Positions 12,337 to 21,854 of a stretch of 64,000 nt of DNA are shown here, piece by piece (positions within the stretch are counted from its first letter, which is position 1; each line of letters begins with the position of its first letter). Where the stretch lies: positions 248,001 to 312,000 of the forward strand of contig WHVD01000075.1 in assembly GCA_015178975.1 (NCBI GenBank). Reading direction: 5' to 3'. Source of the DNA: Hysterangium stoloniferum (taxonomy: Eukaryota; Basidiomycota; Agaricomycetes; Hysterangiales; Hysterangiaceae). The notes below the pieces were generated by a model. It had not been told where the DNA came from and made no database searches. It saw nothing but the letters and a program-made list of their open reading frames with translations. A program made the position numbers and the translations under genes.

Positions 12337-12725
12337 TGTTCAGGGTGTACCATTGATGACACAGCCTACCATATGTCTCAGGACATCAGGAGATACTATG
12401 TCTGGTACAGTCCTGATTAGTATTCATTCTTTTCCCGATGTCAGAGCGGGATGCGCCCAGCTTTGGGATCGCTATGTCTAAGCGGGGGTATACGGATCCT
12501 CTCAGGCTTATTATGAGCCAGGAAATACCGAATGCCATGCACAAGCTGGAGCCATAAGCACGCTAACAGATGTATGTGGAGCACCATAACATAGTTACAG
12601 TTTATGGGTGAAATAAAAATAGATTTGGGAATGTTCAGTGCATACCATTTATGACACAGCCTACCATGTGTCTCCGCTAAACTATGATATTGGGCCTTTA
12701 GGTTGCGACATCAGGAGGTAGTATG

Positions 12726-15130
12726 TGTTGGATTTTGGGAATCTGATATGCGAGCAGCAAGAAGCACGGACCATACGCCTATATTAGTAAGCAGTTACTA
12801 GACGTATACATATAAGGACGATACATGTATTGTAGCCCTTATCCGTTTGTAACGAGACTCACTTCGTATCTCAACAGGTTATGGGCCCCGGCCGCGCACT
12901 CCTGCACATTCGAAATGTCAATTTCATGAAACGTCAAACGGATCACGGTTAGCTACCGTTCACCAAAGCTAGGTGCTGTTGTAGACCACCTTTAATCCCA
13001 TTGCTACAAACTGCCATTCCACGCATTGTCATTCACTGTGCGAACTTCACTCTTCACATACTACCACTAATTCTACAGTCATTACCATACAAGAATTTAC
13101 ACTCAAAACTGTAATATCCTGCACATGCTCCCAATAACGCTGCGACGACCTGGCTGACTGAGGTGCCGAAAATCCCAGAGCCATTGTGCCTGAGGATGGC
13201 CAACCCGACAGGTCGATCGTGAGCTGGAAAGACACTGTCTTCACCAGAGGGAATGCTATGACTATCACGTCTTGGAGAGATACGGTGCATCAGGATAAAA
13301 TTGCAGTGAGGAAAACTTCATCTGGGAAGAACTGGACAGTATGGATTCTTTATTTGAGGGAGTGGGAATGGTCACTGCGAGCCCCTCATGCTCGAGGGAG
13401 TGGATTAGATTTGGGATAGTGTGGGATAGCGAGCATCAGGACTCGCGGGACAACATGCAGGGACTGCCACGTATGTAACAGCCAGGAACCGCTGTCTACG
13501 TCACACGCATCACAGGTGGCTCCCGTTAACCACAGCTGAACTGCGAACATGCGAGACCTCAAATTGAGACGACTCGACGTACAAAGACCCGAGGGCAGTT
13601 CCGGGCATTGAAGAAAGTCCTCACCTTTTCGAGGCACCACCAATCACAACTACCGCCATATCGTAATCAACGACAGCTGCGATAGAGATGGATGCGAAAG
13701 TAAGGCACGCAGGAAAGCCCAGTGGATGACTGGGGTAGCGGCCGATGCAGTCTCATCGTGAGCCAGAGGGACGGAAGAGTTCTACTGGAGGGAATGCTGA
13801 ACTGGGTGATTAGCTGGATGGACAAGGGAATGTTGGTGATGGGGTGACTAATTGGAAGAAGAAAATCAAGAATTTTACTTCGAGGCATGTCACACAGGAT
13901 GATGACAATTGGCGACCGACTCTCTCACCAGCGCACAAACGCACATTTCGGATTGTTTGCACCTCAACGCTGCATGGAATGGAGATCCTGACGGAACTCA
14001 GGTGAGGGGATACATCGTATATTTTCGAGCTTCTACGCTCGAGGGGGTGTGTTGGAGCATTGCGAACAGTAGGGCTCGAGTCACGATGGTCAGGGATGAC
14101 TGTCCACATCCACGATGGTCGATGCACCCACAGGGACCTGCTCAAATATTTCGAAGAGTCCACATGCTGGAATCGGAACCATCAGTTGAGGCCATCATAT
14201 ACGCAAATCGTTAGCGCACACCTGCATATTCGATCAGCAGCTACGAAGGCATGGTTGAATGGGACATTAGTATCCCTACGCTTCCCCAGAACAACCTGCC
14301 ACGAAATGTTGCTGCCGTCGTAGCCTTGCTACGCATAGATAATCAGCCCCAGGACAAAATGGACGAGAACATACCTGGAATTTCAACATCGTTCGAAAAT
14401 GCAATGGCAATGGCCATATAGGACCTCAATGATCCACTGCGAATGTTACGGAGGTGAAACGATGTCAGGACTGGCCAATGAGAAGATGTTGCAATGCCAT
14501 GTCAATGCCGAGCCAAGCACATCAACATCAAATGCACTGAGCATACCAGTGTCAAGTCCTCAATCGAATATCAAGGAACCGACTGTCCTCTTTTCAAAGT
14601 CGCATAACACTTATCGTTTATAACACATTACATTCGCACTATGACACTCATTCATGCCCAAATTCATATAGCGACAATCCTTACAATCCGCGTTTATCAT
14701 TGCCCGCCCATTGGAAGAGCCAAATCGCGATTTTACTATTCAAGTTTGTCCTGGATCACTGTCGAACATCGCCACTTGCCATTATCACCTGTAATATCCA
14801 GGATAGGATTGGGAGTCGAAACGATGGACAATTGTATGGGAGTACGTGAGGCTCAAGGAGCGCATTTGAGGGATTTGGAGGATGTTGCGGTTATCTCATG
14901 GAGTTCAGGCAAATGAACTCAAGGATATGTTTAAGGGAGTGCTCTGATTAAGTGTGATCTCCTTGTGCTCGAGGGAGTGTGTTGGATTTTGGGAATCTGA
15001 TATGCGAGCAGCAAGAAGCACGGACCATACGCCTATATTAGTAAGCAGTTACTAGACGTATACATATAAGCATGATACATGTATTGTAGCCCTTATCCGT
15101 TTGTAACGAGACTCACTTCGTATCTCAACA
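12726..15130 (+). mobile_element. Non-autonomous copia-type LTR element, 2405 bp, D1 only
   Basis: Two 151-bp LTRs (12726-12876 and 14980-15130) begin TGTTGGATTTTGGG and end CTCAACA, with about two differences. The element is flanked by the 5-bp duplication GTATG (12721-12725, 15131-15135). The D2 copy has the intact empty site at 60766-60770. Immediately after the 5' LTR is GGTTATGGGCCCC, the half-tRNA(iMet) primer site used by Ty1/copia elements. A purine-rich tract (CTCGAGGGAGTG) precedes the 3' LTR. The 2.1-kb interior shows no gag, protease, integrase or reverse transcriptase in any frame, so it must depend on enzymes supplied by another copia element. Confidence 0.93.
12877..12889 (+). 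promoter_or_regulatory. Primer binding site, half-tRNA(iMet) type
   Basis: GGTTATGGGCCCC abuts the 5' LTR. It is complementary to the anticodon stem-loop of initiator tRNA-Met (anticodon CAU inside GGGCCCATAACC), as in Drosophila copia, rather than to the tRNA 3' end. The same site occurs at 42127-42138 in the autonomous-type copia element. Confidence 0.8.
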
Positions 15131-15417
15131 GTATGTCTGGTATATAGTTTAGTGTCGCTGACACTGTAACATGCACACTCCTCCTAGGTGGTTGTAGATA
15201 TCACAAGCCAAATTCCTTGATTTTACACTGTCCCTGCCATGGAGTAAAATGTGGAACCTATGCGATTTTTAAGGCAGGCATAGAATAGAGTCTGCAATGA
15301 TATCCAGTAGTCTCCAGATAGATTAGGATATGTATCTTTTTTTTGGCATTCCTGCTATCACAAGATCGTAGATCATCTGGGGCGAATTTTGATTAGCATT
15401 CCCCGGTTATTATTGAT
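15131..15417. repeat. Continuation of unit U after the insertion
   Basis: Resumes the D copy exactly at the target duplication and matches 60766-61050. No gene is visible. Confidence 0.8.
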
Positions 15418-18348
15418 ATCAGTTGACAGAGCAAAAAAAGTGTCTCGATGCACCATGTCCTTGTTTTTTACTCTCCTGATAAGGAAGGCTATGATGTCAT
15501 GCTTATGTCATCAAATAGGTCAGATGTATACCTCTTACTTCTGATTCTTCTAATTTTTATCTATTTTATTTCTGGAACTGTGAACCCCTCTTTCCAATTT
15601 CACCAAACATCTGGATGCTTTTTTCGGTCACTGTAAGTTGAAGCCAAGCTCCACTACATTTATAGAGTTGGACCTCCCAACTAGTACAATCTCTATTGTT
15701 GGCCCCCCAATTAACTCATTTCTTATCATTGGTCCCCCCTGACTTAGAGCCTCTCCCCTCTTTTAGCTTAGATCTTAACAGTATGCATGATAAAACTCAT
15801 GGACTGTCTATACTGTCTGTACCAAACCCCATCAGTCTAGACAGTACTGTACACAGTAGCACCCATCCCTGTTTTCCTGATGTTAGATCCACCCAGGTAC
15901 CCATGTTGCTTGCAGTGGGAGGAACCTTAAGGTGTTTATGCATGACTTTTTTTTATTTTAAGACTCCACTATATGACATTAGAAAGATGATGTCTAGGAT
16001 GAGTGTATGCAGGTAGTGCAAGTATGAGTCTGCAATGTGCTTGCATAAAAATATAAACACTAAGTGATTGTGAGTAATACCTCAAATAAAGGACTTGAAA
16101 TGAAGGAAGCAAGTAATCACAGACATAAACCATGAAGGCCATCTCTAAATGCACATAGACCTTTGCATCAGAGCCACTCATCGATGGCCTTGTAGTTGAG
16201 CATGGTGCAGGGGTGGTACCCAGCTCAGCCGTGACTCCCAGGGCAAGCACAAGTGAGGCCTTCAGCGTTTCATTTCAGGGCATGATGTGTTTGCATTGTC
16301 GCTCAATTCAATGTCAACTATGCCCACTCCAACACAAAAGAAGTCCCACCCGTCTTTGGCGAACCATTCATGAACAGAGCGTGTGCTAATAGGTTCGTAT
16401 GCTTTGCAGCTAAGTGAGAGTACACCTGATGCGAGTAGCAGTAGCCTGAAGTTTCGTATCAACACAGAGACATACTGAACGTAATGCTTTGGGAGCGGTT
16501 ACCTCTGTAAATTACCCATGGGGCGAGCGAACTAGGTGTGTAGAAGCAGGCACCTACATGGAGAGACAATCACGTATTGCATAATGGACCACTTCATGGT
16601 GTACACGAACAACGGTTGCAGATACATCAGTAATGTGAATAGACCAAGACAGGGATTATGTACTATTGTGGAAGATGAGCTAGAGATGGGTAATGTATTT
16701 CAGTCAACACGCAGTGAGAATCGACTGAGGTATAATTTAACAGCCTTATACGTAGTTTGGGTGAACAATATCGAGAAAATATAGGAAATGGTAATCAAAA
16801 TGGTTGGAAGTCACGATCGGTACCCCATGAACCTGTGTTATAGTGTAATGGCCTGTAGCCCTTCAATTACAACAGAAGTTTTTCCTATCTCATTTTCTTG
16901 TCTTCTTCATTTTTTATCATTTTCCCTGTCACTTTATCTACTCCAGTTCATTGTGACATAAGTTTAGATGTTAGCTATGGTTAAAGGAAGACTGGCATAC
17001 GAGAACATGATTCCAGATGGACTGAGATGAGCAGCGAATTGACAGAATGCCGTGCAGGCATAGATTTAGTTTTTATTACTTGCGTAGCTGTTCAGAAACA
17101 AAAGCATGAGGAGTGGGATGTGATTAGTCAGTATCGAGTTACACTGCACTCCGATGAATGGTATTCAAGATGGAATTTTTTACTTTGATTCAAGCGGTCT
17201 CAACGCTGTCTTATAGAATACCTATGTCATAAATTCTTGCAACTGAGAAACCGTCGCAGCGCCATAACTCCTAGCTCACTAGCATGCAGTGTGTTACGAC
17301 CGTGTCGCAACCCTATCGGTCCCGAGGTTATTGCCACTTGTCAACGTTTCAAGTCACCATCTCGGAAACCATTGGCCCCGAAGCTGATGAATGTTTTCGC
17401 GAAGATCAAACTCCGTTTACGCCCACGTCAAAATAACTCGTATTGTCTGGTCAAACTTTGATACGTCCCCTTTATTATGTTGATCTGTTCAATCTTATGT
17501 TTCGCATATGTCTATCTATATTTGTAGTCCTTGAACTATTTCCTTTTATCGTAATCCCGCTCTCGGTTATCATCAGCCTCCGAACTAATCATAAACTTCC
17601 CATTCCTAGTCAAGCTTATTGTTAATACCGTGTTCCACCCTTCTCCCCATTAGTATTTTCCAGATGCCTGTTACTTGTATATGAACCCGCTGTAGTTATA
17701 GTCACTAGGCAATCAGAATATCGACTCAGAATACCCTCATATGCCTGTATCAGTCTCATACTAAGAATCCCCCCATCCGCCTTCACGTGTGCTCGTCCAC
17801 TCCCGGCCCCGACCCCGACCCCTTGGCCCGACGCTCGACTTGTCCTTCGATTCCGATCGGTATCACGCTGAAAGGTACTCATTAGGATTAGTCTTCGCCT
17901 GCCCGAAATTTAAGGACACCCTACGGATATTTGCGAGGGCGCAGCACATAAGCTGAAGCCAAGTCCTTCCGATCGGTCCCTGTCGGCCACCGACATTAGT
18001 CAGTTTTCAGTTCTTAACACAGTGCAGATTTGAGTCTGGCAAAGCCAGAATAGCTCATATTATTAACCAGGTCTAATTTGGCACATTTCTTGAAATCTGT
18101 TGACTACAGAATAATACAAAAGTTCATTTGGTTATCCCTGAATGCCCTAAATGAAACTAGCTCGAATGATAGGGACTCAAGGTAAGATATGGATATAGAA
18201 ACAGCTGAATCACAGGAAAAAAGTCAAACCATATCATACCATACAGAATAATGAAGATACCACTTACACATTCACATATATACTACACTAAACCTGGCAA
18301 CATCATCAATTTCCATATCCCATTCCAACATCTGTATCTGTTTTGAGT
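15418..18348. other. 2.9-kb segment inverted relative to D2
   Basis: The reverse complement of this segment matches 61051-63984. The left junction joins TTATTATTGAT to ATCAGTTGACAGAG, and the right junction joins TTTTGAGT to ACCTGAAACTC. In D2 the same four ends are joined the other way. Paralogous unit A (about 1690-1720) has the D2 order (TTATTATTGATCCTAAACAG), so D1 is the derived, inverted state. Inside lie a decayed LTR-like stretch (about 15430-15830), several short frames without good starts, and the solo LTR at 17292. No convincing gene. Confidence 0.9.
17292..18019 (+). mobile_element. Solo LTR (728 bp, family 3), D1 only
   Basis: Runs from TGTTACGACCGTG to CAGTTCTTAACA with the 5-bp duplication CAGTG (17287-17291, 18020-18024). 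The matching D2 site (61375-61379, CGCTG on the plus strand) is empty. Near its 3' end, about 17939-17965, it has the shared U5 box (GCAGCACATAAGCTGAAGCC). The same family is inserted independently at 62029-62754 in D2. Ty3-type by size and box. Confidence 0.9.
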
Positions 18349-18491
18349 ACCTGAAACTCAACCAAGGTTCATATGACTGTGGGAATTTCTGGTTAGATTC
18401 AACAAGGTCATGTGACCACATGTTTAAATAACACATTTATATAAACCTTTGCCTCATCTCATTGAATAGACATTGTCACCAGGCCTGTATA

Positions 18492-18935
18492 ATGTCAAGA
18501 TAAAATTCATTCATATTGTTTCATGTTCCCAGGGTCAATAGGAGAGATTTGAAGGCATAACACTCCATCAGAAATGGTGCAGATGTGTCATATGCATTAT
18601 GGCTGTAGTGAGTGCCAAGACCCTCTTCTCATAGTCCTCTTGTTTACCAGGTGGCTTGAAAGATTTTGGTAAAAAAGAGGATAAAATAGGATTACAGGGT
18701 GTAATAGCTTTACAGCATGCAATATCATCTCACTGTGGCATTGCTTTACAGTAGCACCAGTGCTCCTGAACTAACTCATCAATTAATTTGAGTATCCACA
18801 TTCTTGCAGTGAAATGAGGTAGAAGCAATCCATTGCTATACATTTATTTGGCAATGGTTGCACCAAATATGGATAATGAGAAATGATGAGATGATTATGG
18901 AGTGGAAGGCTTTTGATGTCAGTGCCAAATGGGCT
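18492..18935 (-). pseudogene. Decayed F-box gene fragment (exon 1)
   Basis: The plus strand reads as a degraded copy of F-box exon 1 in the same orientation as genes A and B. TTCATTCATATTGTTTCATG corresponds to the intact TTCATCCATATCGTTTCGTTG, and GTGTCATATGCATTATGGC corresponds to GTGTCATATGCTTTACGGC. Nearly every CpG of the intact genes is TpG or CpA here, and frames are broken. It ends abruptly at 18935, where block X1 begins. It represents an older member of the F-box family silenced by C-to-T decay. Confidence 0.8.
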
Positions 18936-19318
18936 ATAGGAAAGTGCTGTGACATGTGGCTTTTTTCAAATTAAGTAGATACTTCATCAATTTTGTATTG
19001 GAAATTATCAAAATAAAATGATGTTTGACATTATTTATCAAAAGGTGAGAACTGTTACATGTAATGTACAGTTTCCTGGTGAAATATACCTTGTGCACCA
19101 CTTATTTTTAGCCTTTCCTTTAGTGATATTAATACTCAAATAAACTTACTAAAGTCCAAAATAACAAAATTTAACTTCTAAATGACATGGGGTCTTGGTT
19201 TATGCCAAAATTTGAATATCATGGCAGTTACATACCTTTTTAATTAGAAAGGTACTGTTGTGACACTGAAACAACTTTACTTATGGATGATGGAAGCTAT
19301 AAAATGCCAAATACTATG

Positions 19319-19426
19319 TGTTCTATACTCTATATTGTGTTCTATGCTCTATATTGTGTTTAATGCTCTATATTGTGTTCTATACTCTATATTATGTTCT
19401 ATGCTCTATATTGTGTTCTATGCTCT
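19319..19426 (+). repeat. 19-bp VNTR, 5.7 copies
   Basis: Units of the form TGTTCTATGCTCTATATTG repeat five times plus 13 nt. X2 has only 2.7 copies (34498-34548). The plus-strand solo LTR is inserted in the last partial unit. Confidence 0.9.
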
Positions 19427-19898
19427 TGTTACAACTGGAATTCCCCCCGGACTCTGGGCACTAACTTATATGCACCCACACCCTATACGCACCAATTGTC
19501 AGTTTACCGGAATTCCCACTAAACTCCATACGTCAGACTTGTCTACGTTCGACTTTGTTACATTGTGTATCAGTCACCAGAATACCCACTGGACTCCGTC
19601 CCTGTCTATGTCTGACCTCGTCCCACACATCAGTCACCGGACCCCACTTGGAAAACCCGTCATCCCTCTAACAGAGCCCCGTTCCCATTTTAGTCAAATG
19701 ACCTGTCACGATTCAGACTCCGCTCCCACTCCATTTCCCATTATGGTTTATGATTTGTCACAATTCGGACTCCGCTCCATTCCATCCCATTCCTAATACC
19801 AAATTTGGTGTTTACTATTCTCGTTTTATGTTTTGCTAGTTTCATTTCATTATTACTGGATTTGGTACATATGTCACTCATTCCACGGTCTATATAGT

Positions 19899-20442
19899 TG
19901 TTACGACCCATTCCCGGATGTTTCAATATCCGACTTCCGATCTCCGACTACAGAACATCATAGTTACCGTATCATCTGCATTCTCCCCTTGTTCCACATT
20001 TGGTAATTTGTCCGTTGACAAGTATTCACTCCTTTGTTTGTTATATTCACATTTTGGAATATTGTCCCCCTAATATGTCTTATTGTATTTCCGTTTTAAG
20101 AACACTTCCATTTCCGTCTTATTATGGTCTTAGTTTGTAGTACAATAACAAGTAGACTTATATTAGTTTCTGCGAATTTGTACTTTACCTTAGATCTGAT
20201 ATTGACTTAGTTTCTTATTCCTCCTCCCGTCTTTCTGTACGCTCGATATTTGGAACTCTTTGGAACTCTGAATATCCATATCTTCCATCGTAAGCCTTAC
20301 TTCTGAAATTAAGGACTTAGAGCGTTTGCGTAGAGGTGCAGCACATAAGCTGAAGCCGACATCCTGACCCTATCTGATAGTTCCCGACTTCCCGGTGACT
20401 TTCCAATAGTTCCAGAATAAGTTTCTGACACGGCACTTAACA
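19899..20442 (+). repeat. 5' LTR of element A, with predicted promoter
   Basis: A TATA-like TTATATTA lies at 20158-20165. About 30 bp downstream, AGATCTGATAT at 20192-20202 is the likely start of R, because it is complementary to the primer site behind the LTR. The U5 box (GCAGCACATAAGCTGAAGCC) is near 20338-20357. Confidence 0.85.
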
Positions 20443-20444
20443 GT

Positions 20445-20455
20445 ATATCAGATCT
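20445..20455 (+). promoter_or_regulatory. Self-priming primer binding site of element A (11 nt)
   Basis: ATATCAGATCT, two bases (GT) after the LTR end, is the exact reverse complement of AGATCTGATAT at 20192-20202 in the LTR. It does not look like a tRNA 3'-end complement. This is the arrangement of the Tf1/sushi group, in which the RNA 5' end folds back and primes its own minus-strand synthesis. Confidence 0.75.
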
Positions 20456-20476
20456 CAACTCTGCGACTCGCTCATT

Positions 20477-21708
20477 ATGGGTCCCAAACGCAAAGCTGCT
20501 GAAGGACCATCCCAACTCCAATCCCCATTGCAACTTTACACCACTCAACCCGAAACCCCAATTCAGCCGACAACATCAGCTTCAGTCGAAGAAGTTACCA
20601 AGGAGATTACCGAGGTACATAATGAAGGACACCAATATTCCCCACACTTCTGACAACAAAGCAGAAGATCAGCCGGAGACATCGAAAAAGAAATCTTCCG
20701 ACGAACCGACTGAAATGTTGTTTATCAACTCCATTGTGAAATTCGCTGACTATTTGAAATCCGCTGAGGATAGTAAAGAATCATCCCGCACCAGAGTCAA
20801 AGAACCCGAACCATTTACCGGCAAGGATCTGAAAAAATTGAAGAATTTCCTTCTCCAATGCCGTTTCAGTTTCCGTGATCAACCCACTGCATTTAAATCC
20901 GACAGTCGAAAAGTCAATTTTGCGCTCTCTTATCTCAAGGATACCGCTCAAGATTGGTTTGAACCAGACTATCTGGAATATCCGACGAGACATCTGTATG
21001 GCTCGATGACTGGGACGCCTTTGTGGAAGAACTGGAAACTAATTTTGGACCTTACGATCAATCTGGCGAAGTGGAAAATGAATTAATGACGCTCAAGATG
21101 AAGGACAATCAACGAGTTTCCAATTATCTCGTCAAGTTCAATACCCTCGCCGCACGATGTGGATGGGATGATTCCACCCTCAGACACCATTTCTATATGG
21201 GACTTCCATCACGCCTTAAAGACGAGATCTGCAAAGATGGAAAGCCGAAAACTCTCCAACTCATGCGGATTAAAGCTCAAACATCCGATGCCCGTTATTG
21301 GGAATGCAAAGCTGAGGTCTCTCGAGAGAACCCAATGGAACATTCTCAGAATAACAAGGCATTGACTAGCAAGTCTTCCGGCAACAACTCAGGCAATAAC
21401 ACCGGCAACTCTGGCACTAATACTGGCAAATCAAACTCCGACCGGAAGAAAGACAAGAAATCCAACAAGGAAAAACAGTCAACTTCCAACAAACCCGACA
21501 TTTCCCATTTGTTGGGTACCGATGGTAAACTCACCCCGAAGGAGAAACAATGATGTATGGACAACGACCTCTGCCTTTTCTGTGGGAAAGGCAGACACAA
21601 GGTTTCTGACTGTACCGTTAAATCTAACTCTTCCAAGGCCAGCGTGGCAACTTCCACTACAACTACAACATCTAAGGAAAAACCCGCCACGGAGTTGAAA
21701 AAAGAGTA
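20477..21708 (+). pseudogene. Gag of element A
   Basis: Starts at ATG 20477 (MGPKRKAAEGPSQLQ). A frame change near 20620 leads into a capsid-like region (FTGKDLKKLKNFLLQC, then LKDTAQDWF). Another change near 21000 leads into DDWDAFVEELETNFGP and FNTLAARCGWDDSTL, typical Retrotrans_gag motifs. It ends in a basic Ser/Asn-rich stretch. After a stop at 21551 the CCHC zinc knuckle (CLFCGKGRHKVSDC, 21572-21613) follows. Gag packages the RNA into virus-like particles in the cytoplasm. There are at least two frameshifts and two stops relative to the expected protein. Confidence 0.85.
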
Positions 21709-21854
21709 AGCAACCCTCCGGAATCTGCATGGACAGAGGGTTGCATTGACTCTCTCCATGTTTCCGAGGTTATCTGTCTCAACGTGTCCGCTCTCTCTAA
21801 TCCCGATTCATTATTTGTAAAACTCGTCTCTGACTTGCTTGGAAATTTAGTGTT

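Larger units (their letters stand above)
1..18348. repeat. Segmental duplication copy D1 (runs off the left edge)
   Basis: Bases 1 onward match 47976 onward almost base for base (offset 47975 at the left, 48046 around 10-12 kb). The match covers the F-box A gene, the pseudogene cluster at 2.7-9.7 kb, the F-box B gene and its upstream region. It is interrupted in D1 by three insertions (8442-8629, 12726-15130, 17292-18019), and 15418-18348 is inverted relative to D2. Small indels also separate the copies, for example about 175 bp near 5540-5700 present only here. The two copies differ by scattered substitutions of roughly a few per cent, judged by eye. D1 continues left of the window. Confidence 0.95.

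Noticed and set aside
13909..14214. 101-codon frame inside the 2.4-kb element
   Set aside because: No similarity to gag or pol, and overlapping frames of equal length; most likely chance.
19260..19796. 178-codon plus frame
   Set aside because: It runs through the 19-bp VNTR into the solo LTR and has no domain; it is a by-product of repeats.
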